From Candidatus Falkowiibacteriota bacterium (GTDB taxonomy: Bacteria > Patescibacteriota > Patescibacteriia > Patescibacteriales > WJLG01): a stretch of 11,752 nucleotides of DNA. Both the position numbers and the translations under genes were made by a program. Positions 1-5,645 of the stretch are shown here, piece after piece. Position 1 is the first letter of the stretch. Each line of letters begins with the position of its first letter. The stretch is from NCBI GenBank assembly GCA_014728685.1, contig WJLG01000086.1:1-11752 (forward strand), in the 5' to 3' direction. Under the pieces are notes generated by a model, which worked only from the letters and a program-made list of their open reading frames with translations, did not search any database and was not told the origin of the DNA.

Positions 1-24
1 CAGATAGATGTTTTTCAATTTCAT
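1..24 (-). CDS. 5' end of a gene running off the window (first 8 codons)
   Basis: On the minus strand an ATG at 24-22 opens a frame reading MKLKNIYL that is still open at the window edge. It sits downstream of a good sigma70-like promoter (82-110) and beyond the terminator of the preceding minus-strand unit, which is what the start of a new transcription unit should look like. The basic-then-hydrophobic N-terminus would fit a signal or membrane segment, but eight residues cannot identify a product. No Shine-Dalgarno sequence is visible, which is also true of most plus-strand genes here. The call rests on context only. Confidence 0.3.
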
Positions 25-81
25 AGAATCGATTTAAAAATAAATTTTTGAAAACTTTTATCTAATATAATTTCTTAAAAA

Positions 82-110
82 ACTATAGTATAATAATTAT
101 TATTTGTAAA
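82..110 (-). promoter_or_regulatory. Predicted sigma70-type promoter for the gene leaving the left edge
   Basis: Read on the minus strand there is a -35 box TTTACA (110-105) and a -10 box TATAGT (87-82) separated by exactly 17 nt. The surrounding DNA is extremely AT-rich. Transcription would begin near 75, giving a leader of about 50 nt before the ATG at 24. Because the region is so AT-rich, a chance match is possible. The position between a terminator and a start codon raises the likelihood. Confidence 0.4.
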
Positions 111-127
111 ATAAATTTTTATTAAAA

Positions 128-149
128 AGAGCGGATGTGCTTCCGCTCT
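128..149 (-). terminator. Intrinsic terminator of the exoA-containing minus-strand unit
   Basis: A perfect 8-bp stem, AGAGCGGA (128-135) with TCCGCTCT (142-149), encloses a 6-nt loop. On the minus strand it is followed immediately by a T-rich run interrupted by a few A residues, the layout of a Rho-independent terminator. It begins 4 nt after the stop codon of the 53-aa gene, which is where this operon should end. On the plus strand there is no T tract after the stem, so it acts in one direction. Confidence 0.75.
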
Positions 150-152
150 ATC

Positions 153-314
153 TTAAGGAACTGAATCATCAATATGTTCATCTCCTTGGTTCTGATGTCC
201 GTCTTCTTTAAAAAAATCGATGATCCTTTCGATCGTGCCGGGAATGGCGCTGTAAATCCCGGCAAGGGCCACGATCAAAGAAAAGGCCAATAAAGAAAAA
301 GTCTGATCATCCAT
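153..314 (-). CDS. 53-aa single-pass membrane protein, function unknown
   Basis: A 53-codon frame starts at ATG 314-312 and ends with TAA at 155-153. It has a textbook Shine-Dalgarno AAGGAG six nt before the start (321-326), and it begins one nucleotide after the stop of the upstream 87-aa gene, so the two are probably translationally coupled. The protein has a short acidic N-terminus (MDDQ), one hydrophobic segment at about residues 6-26 and a charged tail (about 27-53) rich in Asp, Glu and His. This predicts a small inner-membrane protein with a soluble tail. It is the last gene before the terminator at 128-149. I do not recognise a family. The ribosome-binding site, coupling and terminator make a real gene likely. 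Confidence 0.65.
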   Translation of the reverse strand: MDDQTFSLLAFSLIVALAGIYSAIPGTIERIIDFFKEDGHQNQGDEHIDDSVP

Positions 315-315
315 C

Positions 316-579
316 TTATTCTCCTTCTGTTATTTCCGGGTTATCGGCAAAACTGGTATCTCCTGTTCTTAAATAAAGGTCTTTCTCTGTTTCACTGGCT
401 TCCGACCACAGAAAATCATCTTTATTTTTTTCAGCTGTTCTTATGAAAAAAGTTTTAACATCGCTTGGAATAATTTTTTTATACCTGCAATCTCTTAAAA
501 TTTTATTTAAGTTTTCCCTTCTTTTAGAATCTTTGATCTCGAAAGGGGGATTTTTTCTCCTAATGATCGGTTTTATCAT
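316..579 (-). CDS. 87-aa hypothetical protein, basic N-terminus and acidic C-terminus
   Basis: This frame has the strongest start signal in the left part: AAAAGGAG (594-587) seven nt upstream of ATG at 579. It lies 33 nt after the stop of the AP endonuclease gene and its stop is one nt from the start of the 53-aa gene, so it sits inside a tight minus-strand unit. The first 35 residues are rich in Lys and Arg (IIRRK, KDSKRRE), while the last 20 are acidic. No transmembrane segment or signal peptide is visible, and there is a single Cys at about residue 31. I do not recognise a family. A small cytoplasmic nucleic-acid-binding protein would fit the charge pattern and the repair-gene neighbour, but that is only a guess. 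Confidence 0.6.
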   Translation of the reverse strand: MIKPIIRRKNPPFEIKDSKRRENLNKILRDCRYKKIIPSDVKTFFIRTAEKNKDDFLWSEASETEKDLYLRTGDTSFADNPEITEGE

Positions 580-612
580 CCTAAAACTCCTTTTAAAAAT
601 TCTCTTAGTACT

Positions 613-1362
613 TTATATTTCTATACCGACCGGAGCGTGGTCCGAACCGGTTTGATGATCCAATATGAAAGAGCTTTTTATCTTATTGCTAATATTAGCA
701 GATGTGCAAAAATAGTCAATCCGCCAGCCCACATTGCGAGCTCGAGCGCCTGCTCTGAACGACCACCAGGAATACTGAACCTTTTGAGGATGCATTTTCC
801 TAAAAACATCCACAAAACCGGCTTGCAAGAATTTGTCCATCCAAGCTCTTTCTTCATTAGTGAAGCCGGGATTGCCTACATTCTCTCTGGGTCTGGCCAA
901 GTCTATCTCTTCGTGCGCCACATTGTAATCACCGCATATTATCAGAGGCTTCTTCTTATCCAGCTTCTTCAAGAACCGCAAAAGCCGATCATTGAACTTG
1001 AGCTTGAATTCAAGACGGGAAAGCTCGTGGTTAGCATTGGGGAAATAAACATTGGTAAAATAAAAATTCTTAAATTCCAGTATCTGAACTCGACCTTCAT
1101 CATCATTTGGAAACTTGACCTCGCCCAAAACCTTCAAACCGTCCTTGACCAGGATGGCTGTCCCGCTATAGCCCGGGCGCCGGGCGCTATTCCAAAATTC
1201 CCGGTAGCCGGAAAAGTCAAAATTCTCCTCAGCGCGAGAAATATCGGATATCTTTATTTCCTGCAAAGCCAAAATATCCGGATCCTCTTTTTTCAAAAAA
1301 TCCAAAAAACCTTTTCTTATAGCGGCGCGAATACCATTCACGTTCCAAGATAATATTTTCAT
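613..1362 (-). CDS. exoA: Exonuclease III-type AP endonuclease
   Basis: This enzyme cuts the DNA backbone 5' of abasic sites and trims 3' blocked ends in base-excision repair, using Mg2+. The 249-aa length and motif order match the ExoIII/ExoA branch of the EEP superfamily: WNVNGIR (Asn7), LQEIK (metal-binding Glu35), NVYFPNA (Tyr106), GDYNVAH (Asp145 and Asn147) and the C-terminal GSDHAP (Asp241, His242). All expected catalytic residues are present and nothing suggests decay. The ATG at 1362 was chosen because MKILSWNVNG is the usual family start; the frame can be extended to a TTG at 1386, but that adds eight residues the family lacks. No Shine-Dalgarno is obvious. The gene follows the 47-aa gene after 36 nt and precedes the 87-aa gene by 33 nt. 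The choice of exoA over xth is nominal. Confidence 0.93.
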   Translation of the reverse strand: MKILSWNVNGIRAAIRKGFLDFLKKEDPDILALQEIKISDISRAEENFDFSGYREFWNSARRPGYSGTAILVKDGLKVLGEVKFPNDDEGRVQILEFKNFYFTNVYFPNANHELSRLEFKLKFNDRLLRFLKKLDKKKPLIICGDYNVAHEEIDLARPRENVGNPGFTNEERAWMDKFLQAGFVDVFRKMHPQKVQYSWWSFRAGARARNVGWRIDYFCTSANISNKIKSSFILDHQTGSDHAPVGIEI

Positions 1363-1398
1363 AATAATAGATGCGGCGATCAGCAAACAATAAAAAGT

Positions 1399-1542
1399 TT
1401 ATTTGCCGGCCTTCAGCCGAAGGATGTCTTTGACCGCTGTCCCCGACACCTTCATCTTCGGTTTTCTTTTCTTTTTTCTTTTCTCGCTCTTGCCAACAGC
1501 TTTCTTCTCCAATCTTTCTAATTCTTTATCATTTTTTTTCAT
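1399..1542 (-). CDS. 47-aa Lys/Arg-rich small protein, function unknown
   Basis: A 47-codon frame runs from ATG 1542-1540 to TAA 1401-1399. The protein is extremely basic: a KKNDKELERLEKK opening, a KSEKRKKKRKPK run in the middle, and an ending of MKVSGTAVKDILRLKAGK. The pattern of a basic run followed by 'MKVSG..V..I..L' resembles short conserved proteins I associate with Parcubacteria-type genomes, but I cannot verify this without a search. The charge suggests nucleic-acid or ribosome association. It is the first gene of the minus-strand unit, directly behind a divergent promoter that would leave a leader of about 23 nt. No Shine-Dalgarno is seen in that leader. Confidence 0.6.
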   Translation of the reverse strand: MKKNDKELERLEKKAVGKSEKRKKKRKPKMKVSGTAVKDILRLKAGK

Positions 1543-1550
1543 AAAATAGC

Positions 1551-1579
1551 TTGGTGAAAAAAACAAAAAATGTTATAAT
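1551..1579 (+). promoter_or_regulatory. Strong sigma70-type promoter for dsbA and probably the por genes
   Basis: TTGGTG (1551-1556) and a consensus TATAAT (1574-1579) are exactly 17 nt apart, and a TG dinucleotide at 1571-1572 makes an extended -10. The predicted start site near 1586 leaves about 25 nt before the ATG at 1611. This placement also rules out the longer frame that would begin at TTG 1551, since that codon is inside the -35 box. Confidence 0.6.
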
Positions 1580-1599
1580 TATATTATATTTCATATCAA
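1572..1599 (-). promoter_or_regulatory. Predicted promoter for the 47-aa gene / exoA unit
   Basis: On the minus strand, TTGATA (1599-1594) and TATAAC (1577-1572) are separated by 16 nt. Transcription would start near 1565, about 23 nt before the ATG at 1542. The -10 element overlaps the -10 of the divergent dsbA promoter, so two polymerases could not occupy both at once. Confidence 0.4.
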
Positions 1600-1610
1600 C
1601 GGATATTTCA

Positions 1611-2363
1611 ATGAAAAAAACCTCTTCAAAAAAAACAGGAGCGGATCGTTTTGCGCAAGGATCCAAAAAAAGAATCTGGCTGATAGCCTTGGGAATTCTT
1701 TTAATATTGATAATAATATCGATCGGAATGATCTTTGTCTCCCAGGTGAACTACTATCGCGGCTTGATCTCTCGAAATGAAGAATTGGCATCCTTAGGCC
1801 TGGTTGAACAACTCAAAAAGAATAGACCACAGGCAGTATCGACTGTCGGCAACCACTACTTTGGAGCCGAAGATCCCAAAGTGACCATAGTAAAATTCTC
1901 TGATTTCACTTGTCCTTATTGCCGGAATATGGCCGGCAAACTTAGGGACATAGCCCTGAAATACCCAGAGGACGTCAAGATCATCTATAAAGACTATCCG
2001 GTGATCAATGAAGAAGGTATTGATTTCGCTTTGGCCGGACGCTGTGCCGGTGAACAGGCCAATATGTATTTCTGGTTGATGCATGATGAACTTTTTGAAA
2101 AGCAAGGAGCGATCGGTCCGGAAAACTTGCCGACCGTAGCCGAATCCCTGGGGCTGGACAGTAAAAGATTCAATGGGTGCCTGGCTGATGAAAAATATCT
2201 AGAAAACATAAAAGCTGATGCCAAAGAAGCCGAAAGCCTGAGAGTACAAGCCACACCAACCTTATTCATGAACGGTTATCTGATACCGGGAGATCTGCCG
2301 GAAGAGATCCTTTTGCAATTGGTCAAAGAATTTATAAACGACGCTTCGATCAAAAATCAATAA
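1611..2363 (+). CDS. Membrane-anchored DsbA-like thiol:disulfide oxidoreductase
   Basis: A 250-aa protein with a basic cytoplasmic N-terminus, one transmembrane anchor (about residues 21-44) and an extracytoplasmic thioredoxin fold of the DsbA/Thioredoxin_4 type. The redox site is CPYC (Cys101-Cys104) after the strand VTIVKFSDFT. The cis-proline loop is ATPTLFMNG (Pro216). Two further cysteines, Cys145 and Cys190, lie in the helical insertion and could form a structural disulfide. It should introduce or rearrange disulfides in exported proteins. The ATG at 1611 was chosen because it follows a strong promoter; the longer frame from 1551 would start inside the -35 box. The gene leads the plus-strand cluster, 29 nt before porC. 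The exported 16-Cys protein at 5646 is an obvious possible client. Whether it is an oxidase or an isomerase cannot be read from the sequence. Confidence 0.88.
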   Translation: MKKTSSKKTGADRFAQGSKKRIWLIALGILLILIIISIGMIFVSQVNYYRGLISRNEELASLGLVEQLKKNRPQAVSTVGNHYFGAEDPKVTIVKFSDFTCPYCRNMAGKLRDIALKYPEDVKIIYKDYPVINEEGIDFALAGRCAGEQANMYFWLMHDELFEKQGAIGPENLPTVAESLGLDSKRFNGCLADEKYLENIKADAKEAESLRVQATPTLFMNGYLIPGDLPEEILLQLVKEFINDASIKNQ

Positions 2364-2392
2364 TTCAAAGGAGGTAGGAGTCTTGGCTTCGG

Positions 2393-2986
2393 ATGTCGGC
2401 TCTGATCCCTAAATTCCAATCTATGAAACAAATAAGACTTCACGGACGCGGAGGACAAGGAGTAGTGACAGCCGCCGAACTGGTGGCAATAGCCGCTTTT
2501 AAGAACGGCTATGAAGCTCAAGCTTTCCCATCCTTTGGCGTAGAAAGGACCGGGGCTCCGGTGCAAGCCTTTGCCAGGGTCGATAAAAAATTCATCCGCA
2601 CCAGAGAGCAGGTCAGCAATCCCGACATCTTGATAATACTCGATTCCACCCTTATTGGAACAGTAGATCTTTTTTCCGATTGCGACAAAAAGACTCAGGT
2701 AATAGTCAATACCACAAAAAAAGCCAAGGAGCTTGGGGTCACTTTTGGTCCGGATGAGAAAAAACTCCCTTTAAGGAATATCACCGCGGTTGACGCCACC
2801 AAGATAGCCCTTGATATATTCGGCAAAAACTTGGCCAACACCACCATCCTCGGAGCTTTGGCTAAGGCCGTACCTTTCATAACTTTAGAAAGCCTTAAAG
2901 AGGCCATAGCGGAAAAATTCCAGGAAAAAGGCGAAGCAATAGTAGAGAAAAATATCCAAGCAGTTGAAACCGCCCACAATAGTTAA
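2393..2986 (+). CDS. porC: 2-oxoacid (pyruvate):ferredoxin oxidoreductase, gamma subunit
   Basis: This is the gamma-domain subunit of the four-subunit POR family, which oxidatively decarboxylates 2-oxoacids to acyl-CoA with ferredoxin as acceptor. The family signature RLHGRGGQGVVTAAE is intact close to the N-terminus, followed by FPSFGVERTGAPVQAFARV and a C-terminal region with NTTILGALAKAVP, all typical of POR/KOR gamma. Length (187-197 aa) is normal. Two starts are possible. ATG 2393 has AGGAG 12 nt upstream and AAAGGAGG further out. ATG 2423 (MKQIRLHG) matches the usual family N-terminus but has no Shine-Dalgarno; the ten extra residues of the longer form are not expected. The gene follows dsbA by 29 nt and precedes the ferredoxin subunit. 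Substrate (pyruvate rather than 2-oxoglutarate or 2-oxoisovalerate) is inferred from similarity of the set to Por. Confidence 0.88.
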   Translation: MSALIPKFQSMKQIRLHGRGGQGVVTAAELVAIAAFKNGYEAQAFPSFGVERTGAPVQAFARVDKKFIRTREQVSNPDILIILDSTLIGTVDLFSDCDKKTQVIVNTTKKAKELGVTFGPDEKKLPLRNITAVDATKIALDIFGKNLANTTILGALAKAVPFITLESLKEAIAEKFQEKGEAIVEKNIQAVETAHNS

Positions 2987-3004
2987 TTAATAAATATACG
3001 TTGC

Positions 3005-3025
3005 GCGTTATGCGTTATGCGTTAT
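3005..3025 (+). repeat. Tandem repeat: three perfect copies of GCGTTAT
   Basis: Three exact 7-bp units stand head to tail in the porC-porD spacer, with a partial GCG before them. The ATG at 3024 is created by the junction of the last unit with the following base, so that candidate porD start depends on the repeat. This favours the next in-frame ATG at 3033. Confidence 0.85.
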
Positions 3026-3032
3026 GTTAAAT

Positions 3033-3302
3033 ATGACCATAGATCTAACATCCAAACCGGGATCTGCCAAAGCCAATAAAACCGGTGGCTGGCGGACATT
3101 CATCCCTAAAACCGACAAAAACGTCTGCATTGGCTGCGGAACCTGCGAAAGAGTCTGCCCTGAGGACGCCATTGAAATGAAAAAGGATAAAAGACATAAG
3201 GGCTTAAGGCCAAAAACCGATATGAATTTTTGCAAAGGCTGCGGACTGTGCGCTGAAGAGTGTCCGGTCAAAGCCATCAAGATGGAAAGAGAGGAAAAAT
3301 GA
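3033..3302 (+). CDS. porD: 2-oxoacid (pyruvate):ferredoxin oxidoreductase, delta (2x[4Fe-4S]) subunit
   Basis: An 89-aa bacterial-type ferredoxin subunit that carries electrons from the thiamine centre out to soluble ferredoxin. Two complete cluster motifs are present: CIGCGTCERVCP (Cys32, 35, 38, 42) and CKGCGLCAEECP (Cys67, 70, 73, 77). The N-terminal GGWRTFIP just before the first cluster is the usual PorD lead-in and separates it from free ferredoxins. An in-frame ATG at 3024 would add three residues but lies in a tandem repeat, so 3033 is preferred. The stop is TGA, the main evidence that UGA is not reassigned in this genome. It sits between the gamma and alpha subunits, in the common gamma-delta-alpha-beta order, and is separated from porA by a palindromic element. 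Confidence 0.92.
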   Translation: MTIDLTSKPGSAKANKTGGWRTFIPKTDKNVCIGCGTCERVCPEDAIEMKKDKRHKGLRPKTDMNFCKGCGLCAEECPVKAIKMEREEK

Positions 3303-3318
3303 CAAATAATTTACTTTA

Positions 3319-3380
3319 TCATCCCCGACTTGATCGGGTATCCAGGCCTTACTGGATTCCCGCTTTCGCGGGAATGACAT
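3319..3380. repeat. REP-like palindromic element with three hairpins between porD and porA
   Basis: Three stem-loops lie in series: CCCGA/TCGGG (3324-3338), TCCAG/CTGGA (3341-3345 with 3352-3356) and ATTCCCGC/GCGGGAAT with a TTTC loop (3356-3375). The outer ends (ATCATCCCC, GGAATGACA) are roughly complementary, so the whole unit is an imperfect palindrome. Words such as 'TTCCCGCTTTCGCGGGAA' are familiar from dispersed palindromic repeats in many unrelated bacterial genomes. It fills most of the 89-nt spacer and is more GC-rich than the surrounding spacer DNA. In RNA it could stabilise or punctuate the por transcript. No transposase is present, so a MITE- or REP-type passive element is the best reading. 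Confidence 0.7.
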
Positions 3381-3391
3381 TCTGATATATT

Positions 3392-4579
3392 ATGACCAAT
3401 ACTAATAATCAAATCCTTGAAGGTTCGCGGGCGATCGCTCTAACCATCAAAAAAATCAGGCCGGGTGTGATCTCCGCCTATCCTATCACTCCGCAAACCC
3501 ATATTGTCGAAGATCTATCGCAATTCAAAGCCGACGGCGAAGTCGATTATGAATACGTCCGCGCCGAATCGGAATTCGCTGCCGCTTCGATAGTGGAAGG
3601 TGCTTCGGCCACCGGAGTGCGCGTTTATACAGCCACCAGTTCTCAGGGTCTGCTCTTGATGACGGAAGTTTTGTACAATATAGCCGGAATGCGCCTGCCG
3701 GTCGTCTTGACTTGCGCCAATCGCGGCGTTTCCGCCCCGATCACTATCTGGAACGACCACCAAGACTCGGTCACGATGCGCGATGCCGGCTGGATCCAAT
3801 TCTATGCGGAAAATCATCAAGAAGCGGTCGAACAGCATATTATCGCCTATAAAGTGGCCGAACAGCTGGGCCTGCCGGCCATGGTGAATATCGACGGCTT
3901 TGTACTAACCCACTCCTATGAAAGCGTTCGGATCCCGAGCGAGGCGGATATAAAGAAATTCTTACCTGATTATAAACCCAAGAAAAACGGGTATCTTGAC
4001 CCGGCTAACCCAAAAACCATGGGAGCCTTTGCCACCCCTGCGCATTATATGGAGATCAGACAAGCCTTGCATGACGATATGGTCGATGCTCTCAAGGTCA
4101 TTATCGGCGAATACCAAGCCTACAGGGAGATCATCAGCGATTCCGCTCCTTTTAGTACTTCAAAACAATTGATGGATAACGGCCTGTTGGAATACCACGG
4201 CCCGAAAAAAGCCAAAACCATCATAATAGCCTTGGGTTCTGTGGCCGGAACCATAAAAGAAGCCTTTGAAAGATCGAACAATGTCGGCGTCCTTAAACTT
4301 AAGGTCATGAGGCCATTCCCGGAACAGCACGTTTTGGACATCATCGAACAAGTAAAACCGCAAAATATCGCTGTTATCGAAAAGGCGATCAGCCTGGGCG
4401 CTGAAGGTCCTTTGGCTATGGATATCAAAACCGCTTTATATGGAAAAACCAAAGCCAAGGTCCAGAGCTTCATTGCCGGACTTGGCGGACGAGATATCAC
4501 CAAGAGTATGATCAAAAAAATAGCCAGAGATATTGAAAAAGAAGATGATGAAGTTAAGTTTGTCGGTTCGGTTAATTAG
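3392..4579 (+). CDS. porA: 2-oxoacid (pyruvate):ferredoxin oxidoreductase, alpha subunit
   Basis: A 395-aa alpha subunit, the normal PorA length. It holds the pyrimidine-binding half of the thiamine diphosphate site and the transketolase-C-like domain II. Visible signatures are SAYPITPQT (about 28-36, the YPITP substrate loop), VRAESEFAAASIVEGAS (58-72, including the conserved Glu59/Glu61), TATSSQGLLLM (80-90), CANRG (108-112, conserved Arg) and WNDHQDSVTMRDAGW (120-134). Later, a domain II region (about 275-370) contains VAVIEKA-like and GLGGRDIT segments. Nothing is missing. No Shine-Dalgarno precedes the ATG; the codons immediately follow a short AT-rich stretch after the palindromic element. 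porB follows after 70 nt. Pyruvate is the most probable substrate; a search against Kor and Vor homologues would settle it. Confidence 0.93.
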   Translation: MTNTNNQILEGSRAIALTIKKIRPGVISAYPITPQTHIVEDLSQFKADGEVDYEYVRAESEFAAASIVEGASATGVRVYTATSSQGLLLMTEVLYNIAGMRLPVVLTCANRGVSAPITIWNDHQDSVTMRDAGWIQFYAENHQEAVEQHIIAYKVAEQLGLPAMVNIDGFVLTHSYESVRIPSEADIKKFLPDYKPKKNGYLDPANPKTMGAFATPAHYMEIRQALHDDMVDALKVIIGEYQAYREIISDSAPFSTSKQLMDNGLLEYHGPKKAKTIIIALGSVAGTIKEAFERSNNVGVLKLKVMRPFPEQHVLDIIEQVKPQNIAVIEKAISLGAEGPLAMDIKTALYGKTKAKVQSFIAGLGGRDITKSMIKKIARDIEKEDDEVKFVGSVN

Positions 4580-4591
4580 TTAACTAGTTGA

Positions 4592-4633
4592 TTAATTAAT
4601 TAGTTGCCAAAGACCAAGCAACCAATTAATTAA
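4592..4633. repeat. AT-rich inverted repeat (hairpin) in the porA-porB spacer
   Basis: The arms 4592-4607 (TTAATTAATTAGTTGC) and 4618-4633 (GCAACCAATTAATTAA) pair at 15 of 16 positions around a 10-nt loop. No T tract follows on the plus strand, so it is not a standard terminator. It could act as an mRNA-stability or processing hairpin between the two subunits. The flanking bases (GTTAATTAGTTAACTAGTTG) continue the same TTAATTAG words. Confidence 0.6.
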
Positions 4634-4649
4634 GCCCCAATATACTATT

Positions 4650-5576
4650 ATGAAAAATAAAAAAAATAAAGACAAGGTTTTGATCTCTCCCGGCCATCGC
4701 GCCTGCGCCGGCTGCGGACAGATGATATCTGCCAAGGCTGCCACCGAAGGTATGGGCAACAACGTCATAGTCGCCAATGCCACCGGTTGTTTGGAGGTTA
4801 CCACTACCCCCTATCCTCAATCGGCTTGGAAAATGCCGTGGATACACTCGTTGTTCGAAAATGCATCCGCTATTGCCTCCGGTATCAAAGCGGCTTTGAA
4901 TTACAAAGGAAAGCATGGTGAAGGGCGGGCAAAAAACATCAAGGTCATCGCTCAAGGCGGAGACGGCGGAACTTTTGATATCGGATTCGGGCTGATCTCC
5001 GGAATGTGGGAGAGAGGAGAAGATATATTGTATATCTGCTACGATACCGAAGCTTATTCAAATACCGGCGTACAGGCTTCCGGCGCCACTCCTTGGGCCG
5101 CTTCTACCACCACTACTCCGGCCGGCACAGGAAAGAATATAGACGCCATCGGCTCTCATCAAAATAAAAAAGACATGATATCGATCGCCTTGGCGCACGG
5201 CCTGCCTTACGTAGCCCAATCCACGGCCGGTTATCCCATGGATATCACCGCCAAGGTCAAAAAAGCCTTAGAAATCAAAGGCCCGGCTTATATTCAGATA
5301 ATGACGCCTTGCATCCCCGGCTGGAAGGTAAAGCCCTCGGATGCCATGAAATTGGGCAAGCTGGGAGTGGAAACCGGACTTTATCCCCTGCTTGAATACA
5401 TAGACGGCAAACTGGTGAACTCATCAAAGATCGACAAAAAGGTCAAAGTTGAGGAATACCTAAAACTGCAGGGACGATTCAAACACCTATTCAAAACCGC
5501 TCGCGGAAAAAAACAGATCGAATACATACAAAAATTAGCTGATGAGAACATCAAAAAATATGAATTGAAAAAATAA
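4650..5576 (+). CDS. porB: 2-oxoacid (pyruvate):ferredoxin oxidoreductase, beta subunit
   Basis: A 308-aa beta subunit that binds the diphosphate end of thiamine diphosphate and the proximal [4Fe-4S] cluster. Cluster ligands are visible as HRACAGCGQ (Cys19, Cys22), ATGCLE (Cys47) and TPCIPGW (Cys221). The thiamine-binding motif runs from GGDGGTFDIG (about 103-112) to YDTEAYSNTGVQ (131-142), followed by SGATPWAASTTTTPAG, a strong Por beta signature. Length is normal for PorB. The N-terminus is Lys/Asn-rich before the first cluster motif. There is no Shine-Dalgarno before the ATG. With the gamma, delta and alpha genes upstream it completes the enzyme. The oxygen-sensitive cluster chemistry points to an anaerobic, fermentative or symbiotic lifestyle. 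Confidence 0.93.
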   Translation: MKNKKNKDKVLISPGHRACAGCGQMISAKAATEGMGNNVIVANATGCLEVTTTPYPQSAWKMPWIHSLFENASAIASGIKAALNYKGKHGEGRAKNIKVIAQGGDGGTFDIGFGLISGMWERGEDILYICYDTEAYSNTGVQASGATPWAASTTTTPAGTGKNIDAIGSHQNKKDMISIALAHGLPYVAQSTAGYPMDITAKVKKALEIKGPAYIQIMTPCIPGWKVKPSDAMKLGKLGVETGLYPLLEYIDGKLVNSSKIDKKVKVEEYLKLQGRFKHLFKTARGKKQIEYIQKLADENIKKYELKK

Positions 5577-5589
5577 TTGTTATATTGTC

Positions 5590-5625
5590 ATATTGTTAAA
5601 TCGCTTTTCGGCAATTTAGCAATAT
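5590..5625. repeat. Imperfect hairpin between porB and the pilin-like gene
   Basis: Arms 5590-5604 and 5611-5625 pair over 15 positions with one G-T wobble and one mismatch, leaving a 6-nt TTTTCG loop. The plus-strand sequence after it is AT-rich but lacks a run of T, so termination is uncertain. It could mark the end of the por unit or a processing site before the next gene. Confidence 0.45.
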
Positions 5626-5645
5626 AGCAATTTAATAATATCAAT

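Noticed and set aside
637..1353. Long open frame (about 238 codons) on the plus strand antisense to the AP endonuclease gene
   Set aside because: The minus-strand frame has a full set of ExoIII motifs; the antisense product shows no recognisable motif and odd composition, so it is a shadow.
1551..1610. N-terminal extension of the DsbA-like protein by 20 residues
   Set aside because: It would need a TTG start located inside the -35 box of a strong promoter whose start site lies further downstream.
3024..3302. Stand-alone ferredoxin unrelated to POR
   Set aside because: The GGWRTFIP lead-in and its position between gamma and alpha subunits identify it as the delta subunit.
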